Translations under genes and position numbers: made by a program
The notes under the pieces: model-generated
Seen by the model: the letters and a program-made list of their open reading frames with translations, nothing else
What the model was told of the DNA's origin: nothing
Databases searched by the model: none
NCBI RefSeq assembly: GCF_018362975.1
Contig: NZ_CP074371.1
Location: 4,526,001 to 4,590,000, forward strand
Source of the DNA: Nocardia tengchongensis
GTDB taxonomy: Bacteria; Actinomycetota; Actinomycetes; Mycobacteriales; Mycobacteriaceae
Direction: 5' to 3'
DNA length: 64,000 nucleotides
In this document: one piece after another, positions 58,290 to 64,000 of the stretch
Layout of the letters: each line of letters begins with the position of its first letter
Position numbering within the stretch: position 1 is the stretch's first letter

Positions 58290-58870
58290 AACCCGCCACC
58301 GATTCGATCCCGGAGATTTCAAACCCCACCGGACGGGACGAGGTGCGCGCGGCCGTCCTGCGGCACGCGGCGGACCTGTTCGCCGAACGCGGACCGGCCG
58401 CCACCTCGGTCCGCGACATAGCAGAACGCGCCGGCGTCAACCACGGCCTGGTCTTCCGCCACTTCGGCGCGAAGGACAATCTGGTCGCGGCTGTCCTCGA
58501 CCACCTTGGCGACGAACACGGCACCGCCGACTTCACCGGCTTCGACTCCGGCGCCACCCCCGCGGCCTACCGCCGCCATCTGACCGTCATCGCCCGCTGC
58601 CTGCTCGACGGCTACCCGGTCGGCGAAATGCAGCAACGCTTCCCAGTAATGACGGCACTCGTCGACCACATCCGCGCAACCGGCGCCGACGACCGCACCG
58701 CCGCCCTCACCGCAGCCCACACCACCGCCCTCGTAATCGGCTGGGAACTCTTCGCCCCGTTCCTGCGCGCCGCCACCGGCCTCCAGGACATCCCCGAATC
58801 CGAACTGCGCCAAGACATCGCGGCCCGCGCCGTCGACATCCTCCACTCGGCGAAACCGCCTGCTCAGTAG
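58280..58870 (+). CDS. TetR-family regulator, divergent from tauD
   Basis: The 196-residue regulator has its TetR helix-turn-helix at residues 25-68 (AVLRHAADLFAERGPAATSV, RDIAERAGVNHGLVFRHFGA). The GTG start at 58280 lies within the operator, so the mRNA has almost no leader or starts further upstream. It probably represses tauD and itself. No other gene shares its promoter. Confidence 0.9.
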   Translation: MTTEPATDSIPEISNPTGRDEVRAAVLRHAADLFAERGPAATSVRDIAERAGVNHGLVFRHFGAKDNLVAAVLDHLGDEHGTADFTGFDSGATPAAYRRHLTVIARCLLDGYPVGEMQQRFPVMTALVDHIRATGADDRTAALTAAHTTALVIGWELFAPFLRAATGLQDIPESELRQDIAARAVDILHSAKPPAQ

Positions 58871-58904
58871 CTACTGCGCGACCGGCTCGCGCGACGCCAG
58901 GGGG

Positions 58905-59061
58905 TCAGCCCAGCCACGGCAGGTTCGAGCCGTCGCGGTGGTGTTGAAGCCGAAGGCGCACGGTCGGATGAACGGGCGTGCCCTCCAACTCATCCCCCAG
59001 GCTTGAACGAATTCGCCTTGGGCGCGTTCGGGTCTCGGTAGTAGTCACGCCGTGAGCTCAT
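58905..59061 (-). pseudogene. NUDIX hydrolase remnant, centre deleted
   Basis: Minus-strand ATG 59061 gives MSSRRDYYRDPNAPKANSF, the opening of actinobacterial NUDIX hydrolases, and then a stop (58990-58992). In another frame the C-terminal strand/helix ELEGTPVHPTVRLRLQHHRD and NLPWLG follow to a TGA at 58905-58907. The middle, including the Nudix box, is gone. The frame upstream of the ATG (59062-59226) is open and reads GLATYELAAALEQKP, perhaps the tail of a former partner gene. Confidence 0.55.
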
Positions 59062-59276
59062 TACTGAATCCTTGTGTCGTGGTACCCGGATTGGCTTCTG
59101 CTCGGTTGGTTTCTGTTCCAGGGCGGCGGCCAACTCGTAGGTGGCGAGCCCGGTGCGCCAATGGTGGACCTCGGCGTCACTGCCGACATGCGGATGACGC
59201 TGGACGCATACGTGGCGGTTTGAGTGTCAGGGTCCCCGATTCCGGAGGGGCTCCGGGGTTGTGCAAATGTGTGCAT

Positions 59277-59714
59277 ATGAGCGCCGACTTCTCTTCGATC
59301 AAATCCCTGGCCGATGTGACGCCTGAGCTGATGAACAAGCTCAGTGAGGGGACGTTCACTGATCTGATCGGGTTGAAATTCACGGAGTTGAGTGGGGATA
59401 AGGTGGCTGCGGAGTGGGTGGTTACGCCGCAGTTGTTTCAGCCTGCTGGGATTGTGAATGGTGGGGTCTACTGCACGGTTATCGAGACGTTGGCCAGTGT
59501 GGCGGGCGGGGCCTGGTTGGGGGATCGGGGGACTGTTGTGGGGGTGAACAACAACACTGACTTCTTGCGGGCGGTGCGGGAGGGAAAGTTGACGGGGGTG
59601 GCTTCGCCTATTCATCGGGGGCGGTCTCAGCAGTTGTGGCAGGTGGTCATTACTGATGAGCAGGAGCGGACGGTGGCTCGGGGGCAGGTGCGGTTGCAGA
59701 ATCTGGGCACGTAG
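59277..59714 (+). CDS. PaaI-type hotdog thioesterase (Rv1847-like)
   Basis: The 145-residue single hotdog domain has the PaaI/HGG motif GIVNGGVYCTVIETLASVAG (about residues 59-78), with Asn-Gly-Gly in place of HGG and the catalytic-position Glu in the following helix. VGVNNNTDFLRAVREG and ARGQVRL complete the fold. The ATG at 59277 is used. It lies upstream of ureABC as Rv1847 does, but a 121-nt gap suggests separate promoters. The acyl-CoA substrate is unknown. Confidence 0.9.
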   Translation: MSADFSSIKSLADVTPELMNKLSEGTFTDLIGLKFTELSGDKVAAEWVVTPQLFQPAGIVNGGVYCTVIETLASVAGGAWLGDRGTVVGVNNNTDFLRAVREGKLTGVASPIHRGRSQQLWQVVITDEQERTVARGQVRLQNLGT

Positions 59715-59835
59715 GAAGGCGCGGGCGGGGGCGGATCGGGTGGGGCGCGGCGGGTCGGTTATCGCTGAAACATGCTGGTAACGCGGGTCGTGCCAGAATG
59801 ACCGACGATTCGTCCCGTGATGCCGAGGAGACCGC

Positions 59836-60150
59836 ATGCTATTGACGCCGCATGAGCAGGAACGCCTGCTGTTGAGTTACGCGGCCGAATTGGCTCGGCG
59901 GCGGCAGGCGCGCGGGTTGAAGTTGAATCACCCCGAGTCGATCGCGATCATCACCGATCACGTGCTCGAGGGGGCACGCGACGGGCGGACCGTCGCTGAG
60001 CTGATGGCTTCGGGGCGGACCGTGCTCACCCGGGACGACGTCATGGACGGGATCCCCGAGATGATCCACGACGTGCAGGTGGAGGCCACCTTCCCCGACG
60101 GCACCAAGCTCGTCACCGTCCACACACCCGATCGGATGACGCGGCGATGA
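59836..60150 (+). CDS. ureA: urease gamma subunit
   Basis: The 104-residue protein is close to the standard length. Its gamma-subunit signature is [20 protein letters not shown], followed by [20 protein letters not shown] and the [20 protein letters not shown] tail. A GAGGAG site lies 7 nt before the ATG. It overlaps ureB by 4 bp. It forms the nickel urease with UreB and UreC that hydrolyses urea to ammonia and CO2. Confidence 0.97.
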   Translation: MLLTPHEQERLLLSYAAELARRRQARGLKLNHPESIAIITDHVLEGARDGRTVAELMASGRTVLTRDDVMDGIPEMIHDVQVEATFPDGTKLVTVHTPDRMTRR

Positions 60151-60458
60151 TTCCCGGTGAATACCTCTGTGCCGAAGGCACGATCGAATTGAACGCGGGC
60201 GCGGATCGCATCGAACTCGATGTGGTCAACACCGGTGACCGGCCGGTGCAGGTCGGCTCGCACGTGCACTTCCCGCAGGCCAACACGGCGCTGGAGTTCG
60301 ACCGTGACGCCGCGCACGGCCACCGCCTCGACATTCCGGCCGGCACCGCGGTGCGTTTCGAACCCGGTCTGGGGCAGCGGGTTTCGCTGGTCCCGCTCGG
60401 CGGCGACCGCGAAGTGCATGGAATCAGCCTCACCCCTCCCGGAAAGCTGGATGCCTGA
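60147..60458 (+). CDS. ureB: urease beta subunit
   Basis: The 103-residue protein has [17 protein letters not shown], the [20 protein letters not shown] block and [13 protein letters not shown], the standard UreB features. Its start overlaps ureA (ATGA) and its stop overlaps ureC (TGATG), so the three subunits are translationally coupled. Confidence 0.97.
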   Translation: MIPGEYLCAEGTIELNAGADRIELDVVNTGDRPVQVGSHVHFPQANTALEFDRDAAHGHRLDIPAGTAVRFEPGLGQRVSLVPLGGDREVHGISLTPPGKLDA

Positions 60459-62179
60459 TGGCCGAACTGTCCCGCGCCCGCTACGCCGAACTGTTCGGCC
60501 CCACCGTCGGCGACCGAATCCGGCTCGCGGACACCGACCTGCTCATCGAGATCACCGAGGACCGCAGCGGCGGACCGGGACTCGCCGGTGACGAGGCCGT
60601 CTTCGGTGGCGGCAAGGTGCTGCGCGAATCCATGGGCCAAGCCCGCGCCACCCGCGCCGAGGGCACCCCGGACACCGTCATCACCGGTGTGGTGATCGTC
60701 GACCACTGGGGAATCATCAAGGCCGACATCGGTATCCGCGACGGCCGCATCGTCGCCATCGGCAAGGCCGGCAACCCGGACACCATGAGCGGGGTGCACC
60801 CGGACCTGGTGGTCGGGCCCTCGACGGAGATCATCGCCGGCAACGGCCGCATCGTCACCGCGGGCGCCATCGACTGCCACGTGCACTTCATCTGCCCGCA
60901 GATCCTGGACGAGGCGATGGCGGGCGGCATCACCACCCTCGTCGGCGGCGGCACCGGCCCGGCCGAGGGCTCCAAGGCCACCACCGTCACCCCGGGCGCC
61001 TGGCACCTGGCCCGCATGCTGGAGTCCACCGACTCCTGGCCGGTCAACATCCTGCTGCTCGGCAAGGGCAACACGGTGCGTGAGGACGCGCTGTGGGAGC
61101 AATTGCGCGGCGGCGCGGGCGGATTCAAGCTGCACGAGGACTGGGGCACCACCCCGGCCGCCATCGACCACTGCCTCACCGTGGCCGACGCCTCCGGCGT
61201 GCAGGTGGCCCTGCACTCGGACACCTTGAACGAGGCCGGATTCGTGGAGGACACCCTGGCCGCGATCCGCGGCCGGGCCATCCACTCGTATCACACCGAG
61301 GGTGCGGGCGGCGGGCACGCGCCCGACATCATCACCGTCGCTTCGCATCTCAATGTGCTGCCCAGCTCCACCAACCCGACCCGCCCGCACACCATCAACA
61401 CCCTCGACGAGCATCTCGACATGCTCATGGTGTGTCACCACCTGAGCCCGTCCATCCCCGAGGACCTGGCCTTCGCGGAGAGCCGGATCCGGCCCTCCAC
61501 CATCGCCGCCGAGGACCTGCTGCACGACCTCGGCGCGATCTCCATGATCGGCTCCGACGCCCAGGCCATGGGCCGCATCGGCGAGGTCGTCATGCGCACC
61601 TGGCAGACCGCGCACGTCATGAAGCGCCGCCGCGGTGCCCTGCCCGGCGACGGCGCCGCCGACAACAACCGCGCGCAACGCTATGTCGCGAAATACACGA
61701 TCTGCCCGGCCGTCACCCACGGCCTGGACGCCGAGATCGGCTCGATCGAGGTCGGCAAACTCGCCGACCTGGTGCTGTGGGAGCCCGCCTTCTTCGGTGT
61801 CCGCCCGCACGCGGTCATCAAGGGCGGCGCGATCGCGTGGGCGGCGATGGGTGACGCCAACGCCTCCATCCCGACCCCGCAGCCGGTGTTGCCGCGCCCC
61901 ATGTTCGGCGCCGCGCCGAGTGTCGCGGCCGGCACCTCCCTGCATTTCGTCTCCGAGCAGGCCATCGAGGACGGCCTCGCGAACCGCCTGCGGGTGAACC
62001 GGAAACTGGTACCGGTGGCCAACGTTCGCCGCCGCACCAAGGCCGACCTCCCCAACAATGACGCCATGCCCCGCATCGAGGTCGAACCCGACACCTTCAC
62101 CGTCCGCATCGACGGCGAGGTGTGGAGCGAGCAGCCCGCCACCGAGCTACCCATGGCCCAGCGCTACTTCCTGTTCTGA
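60458..62179 (+). CDS. ureC: urease alpha subunit, catalytic
   Basis: The 573-residue protein has all the metal and catalytic residues: DCHVHF (nickel histidines), the lysine that is carbamylated in [22 protein letters not shown] and [12 protein letters not shown] histidines, the flap [18 protein letters not shown] with its mobile Cys-His, and the nickel Asp in GSDAQAMGR. The enzyme should be functional when loaded with nickel. No ureF, ureG or ureD follows; the next gene is an O-methyltransferase. Confidence 0.98.
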   Translation: MAELSRARYAELFGPTVGDRIRLADTDLLIEITEDRSGGPGLAGDEAVFGGGKVLRESMGQARATRAEGTPDTVITGVVIVDHWGIIKADIGIRDGRIVAIGKAGNPDTMSGVHPDLVVGPSTEIIAGNGRIVTAGAIDCHVHFICPQILDEAMAGGITTLVGGGTGPAEGSKATTVTPGAWHLARMLESTDSWPVNILLLGKGNTVREDALWEQLRGGAGGFKLHEDWGTTPAAIDHCLTVADASGVQVALHSDTLNEAGFVEDTLAAIRGRAIHSYHTEGAGGGHAPDIITVASHLNVLPSSTNPTRPHTINTLDEHLDMLMVCHHLSPSIPEDLAFAESRIRPSTIAAEDLLHDLGAISMIGSDAQAMGRIGEVVMRTWQTAHVMKRRRGALPGDGAADNNRAQRYVAKYTICPAVTHGLDAEIGSIEVGKLADLVLWEPAFFGVRPHAVIKGGAIAWAAMGDANASIPTPQPVLPRPMFGAAPSVAAGTSLHFVSEQAIEDGLANRLRVNRKLVPVANVRRRTKADLPNNDAMPRIEVEPDTFTVRIDGEVWSEQPATELPMAQRYFLF

Positions 62180-62245
62180 TGTGGTGAATCCCTCGCGGTG
62201 ATCACAATCCTGGGCGGCGGCCGCATCCCCTGGCAGACTCGGGGC

Positions 62246-62914
62246 ATGACGACCGCCGAGTGGGCCGAAGTTGATCACTACCTCGTGGAAACCCTGGTGG
62301 GGGGCGAGGATTCGGAGACATTGCGGGCGAACGCGGCGGCGGGGCTGCCCGCCATCGACGTGTCGCCGCCGCAGGGGAAGTTCCTGTATCTGATCGCGGC
62401 CTCGGTGCGGGCGCGGCGGGTGCTGGAGATCGGCACGCTGGGCGGGTACAGCACCGCGTGGCTGGCTCGGGCGGTGGGCAAGTCCGGGCAGGTGGTGACG
62501 CTGGAGTTCGAGCCGCGGCACGCGGAGGTCGCGCGCGGCAACCTGGATCGGGCCGGGGTGGGGGATCGGGTGGAGATCCGGGTCGGCGCGGCGTTGGACA
62601 CGCTGCCGGAACTGGCTGCCGCCGAGCCGGAGCCGTTCGATCTGGTGTTCATCGACGCCGACAAGGTCAACAACGCGAACTACGTGCGCTGGGCGCTGCA
62701 ACTGACCCGGCCGGGATCGGTGATCATCGTCGACAACGTGGTGCGCAACGGCGGCATCGCCGACGCGGACTCGGCCGACGCGGCGGTGCGGGCCAGCCGG
62801 GAGGTCATCGAATTGATCGCCGCCGAGCCGCGATTGGACGGGACTGTACTGCAGACGGTCGGCGGCAAGGGCTGGGACGGCTTCGCCTACGCGCTGGTGC
62901 TCGGCGAGGAGTGA
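62246..62914 (+). CDS. class I SAM-dependent O-methyltransferase
   Basis: The 222-residue protein is of the catechol/caffeoyl-CoA O-methyltransferase type: SAM site EIGTLGGYSTAWLARAVG (about residue 60), VTLEFEPRHAEVAR, the metal-binding FIDADKVNN and IIVDNVVRNG. ATG 62246 begins MTTAEWAEVDHYL; an in-frame GTG at 62198 is less likely. It sits in the place where ureF would be expected. The substrate is unknown. Confidence 0.92.
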   Translation: MTTAEWAEVDHYLVETLVGGEDSETLRANAAAGLPAIDVSPPQGKFLYLIAASVRARRVLEIGTLGGYSTAWLARAVGKSGQVVTLEFEPRHAEVARGNLDRAGVGDRVEIRVGAALDTLPELAAAEPEPFDLVFIDADKVNNANYVRWALQLTRPGSVIIVDNVVRNGGIADADSADAAVRASREVIELIAAEPRLDGTVLQTVGGKGWDGFAYALVLGEE

Positions 62915-62947
62915 CGCGGCCGGTCCGTGAAATGGACCGGCGGGCAA

Positions 62948-63502
62948 TCATTGTCGCGACTCGGGCAGGCTGTCCGGGTTCGCGGCCAGCTCCCGCCAAT
63001 AGTCGACGTACGCCTGCTCGTGCATGATGCCCAGGCGCAGGATGCGTGCGCGCGAGGTGGCGCGCACGCTGTCGGCCGGGTCGATCTCGGCATAGAGGTC
63101 GCGGTACATGTCGAGCCAATGCTGGTGTTCGGCCACCTGATTGCGGGCCAGCGCCACCACGTCGCCGGGGTCGCCCAGATCGGCGAAGAACAGCTTCAGC
63201 TGCGCGGGGTCGCGCGTCTCGGGCTGCGGTGAGGTCGGATCGCCGAGCCATCGGGTGAGTTCGGCGCGCCCGGCGTCGGTGAGGTGGAAGACGCGGCGCC
63301 GACGCCCGGACTCCTCGGCCTCCTCCCGCAGCAGCCCCTGATCGGCTAGTCGCGGCGGCACGCGGTACAGCTGCGCGTGCGGGATCGGCCAGAACTTGTC
63401 GACGCTCTCCTCCAGTCGCGCCTTGATGTCGTAGGGGGTCAGCGGTCCGTGCCGGGCGATGAGTCCCAGCACGATGTGGTCCTGCGGGCCGAGTTCGGCC
63501 AT
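62948..63502 (-). CDS. PadR-family regulator
   Basis: The 184-residue protein has a winged-helix PadR domain in residues 5-85 (LGLIARHGPLTPYDIKARLE, FWPIPHAQLYRVPPRLADQG, RVFHLTDAGRAELTRWLG) and a C-terminal helical dimer domain (AEHQHWLDMYRDLYAEIDPA). ATG 63502 follows GGAAGGGG. It diverges from a SnoaL-like gene and the 86-nt gap carries a direct repeat, so autoregulation and control of the neighbour are likely. Confidence 0.92.
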   Translation of the reverse strand: MAELGPQDHIVLGLIARHGPLTPYDIKARLEESVDKFWPIPHAQLYRVPPRLADQGLLREEAEESGRRRRVFHLTDAGRAELTRWLGDPTSPQPETRDPAQLKLFFADLGDPGDVVALARNQVAEHQHWLDMYRDLYAEIDPADSVRATSRARILRLGIMHEQAYVDYWRELAANPDSLPESRQ

Positions 63503-63524
63503 GACGCAACCCCTTCCGGTTGAC

Positions 63525-63579
63525 ACGGTATCGCTGAGACTATACCTTGGTACCAGTCAGACGGTATCAATGAGACTAT
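63525..63579. promoter_or_regulatory. direct repeat in the PadR/SnoaL promoter region
   Basis: ACGGTATCGCTGAGACTAT (63525-63543) recurs as ACGGTATCAATGAGACTAT (63561-63579), 17 of 19 identical and 36 bp apart. Between them lies TACC-TT-GGTA. Either the repeats or the central dyad could be the PadR operator. Confidence 0.7.
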
Positions 63580-63588
63580 GGAGTGACA

Positions 63589-63996
63589 ATGCGCGACTAC
63601 GCCATCGACCTGTTCGACCGCTGGACCCAGCTGTGGAACGGCGACTACGCCCTGGCCGACGAGATCATGGCCCCCGCGTTCACGCTGCGCTACGCGCAGC
63701 CGGGCGCGGCCGCGTACGACAGCATCCGGGACCGTGCCGCCTTCGTCGACGCCATCGACACCTTCCGCAAGGAACGCCCGGGCCTGGTCTTCTCGACCCA
63801 GGGCACCCCGGTCGTCGAAATGGATGACACCCGAACCGGAATCATCGCCCGCCCCTACGGTGCGCAGGTCATCGATTCGGCCGGGACCGTCGTGCGCGAC
63901 ATCAGCGGCACCGACATCCTGCGCGCCGAGAACGGGCAGATCGTGGAGGTGTGGTCGGTGTCCGGCGGGCTCGAAGGACGCAGCTTCTACGCTTAG
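63589..63996 (+). CDS. SnoaL/NTF2-like protein
   Basis: The 135-residue protein has the cone-shaped NTF2-like fold: YAIDLFDRWTQLWNGDYALA opening, MAPAFTLRYAQPG and IVEVWSVSGGLEGRSFYA at the end. Such proteins are often cyclases, isomerases or hydratases, or just ligand binders. ATG 63589 is preferred to GTG 63583 because GGAGTG sits 5-8 nt before it. It is divergent from the PadR regulator and probably controlled by it. Confidence 0.85.
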   Translation: MRDYAIDLFDRWTQLWNGDYALADEIMAPAFTLRYAQPGAAAYDSIRDRAAFVDAIDTFRKERPGLVFSTQGTPVVEMDDTRTGIIARPYGAQVIDSAGTVVRDISGTDILRAENGQIVEVWSVSGGLEGRSFYA

Positions 63997-64000
63997 GCCC

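Overview
The window is chromosomal DNA from a high-GC mycolic-acid actinobacterium (Mycobacteriales), most likely Nocardia or a close relative. The codon use is strongly GC-rich and GTG starts are common. Several genes are hallmarks of the group: a GarA-type FHA protein with the ETTSVFRADFLNE motif, a WhiB protein, a GuaB1-type IMPDH paralogue, a ChoD-like oxidase and MMPL and Mtb12-like proteins. From memory of the M. tuberculosis map, the backbone follows Rv1822 to Rv1850: pgsA2-like, gcvH, garA, ftsR (Rv1828), bifunctional nuclease (Rv1829), MerR (Rv1830), gcvP (Rv1832), glcB (Rv1837c), two CNNM/CBS proteins (Rv1841c-1842c), guaB1 (Rv1843c), M56 peptidase and BlaI (Rv1845c-1846c), a small thioesterase (Rv1847) and ureABC (Rv1848-1850). 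Accessory genes have been inserted between these anchors. No alignment was run.

Layout. 1-6.1 kb: the tail of an acyl-CoA oxidase, an MMPL transporter, a PAP2 phosphatase, a NERD-domain membrane protein and a ChoD-like GMC oxidase. 6.1-13.2 kb: the glycine cleavage/GarA segment, with a tandem glycine riboswitch in front of gcvP. 13.2-24.1 kb: accessory genes, including a VWA/solute-binding fusion, WhiB with an HNH nuclease, an amidohydrolase, a P450, a membrane protein/XRE/oxidoreductase operon and an EthR-like TetR divergent from an MFS pump. 24.1-29.3 kb: glcB and a divergent SDR-TetR-acyl-CoA dehydrogenase operon. 29.3-39.9 kb: a SLATT-like membrane protein, hotdog proteins, an adenylate cyclase, a DUF305/LVIVD pair, two lipoproteins, a bicupin and a HEAT-repeat protein followed by a wrecked kinase gene. 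39.9-49 kb: CNNM pair, guaB1, DEAD-box helicase, M56/BlaI. 49-53 kb: an iron-siderophore ABC importer with an IdeR/DtxR-type box, divergent from a FhuF-like gene. 53-59.3 kb: regulators (two AraC, one XRE, one TetR), a TauD dioxygenase, an orphan IdeR-box promoter facing a short hairpin-terminated transcript, and a NUDIX remnant. 59.3-64 kb: thioesterase, ureABC without accessory genes, an O-methyltransferase and a divergent PadR/SnoaL pair.

Two themes stand out. First, the iron-regulated promoter at 57178-57206 has no protein gene behind it. It would produce an RNA of about 100 nt in the same BlaI-to-thioesterase interval that encodes the iron-responsive sRNA MrsI in M. tuberculosis. Second, there are many breaks. 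Seven otherwise intact genes carry, or appear to carry, a one- or two-base indel, mostly in short G/C runs, which suggests sequencing error or recent mutation. Four other loci (kinase, NUDIX, SnoaL, cyclase tail) are true remnants with large deletions or insertions.
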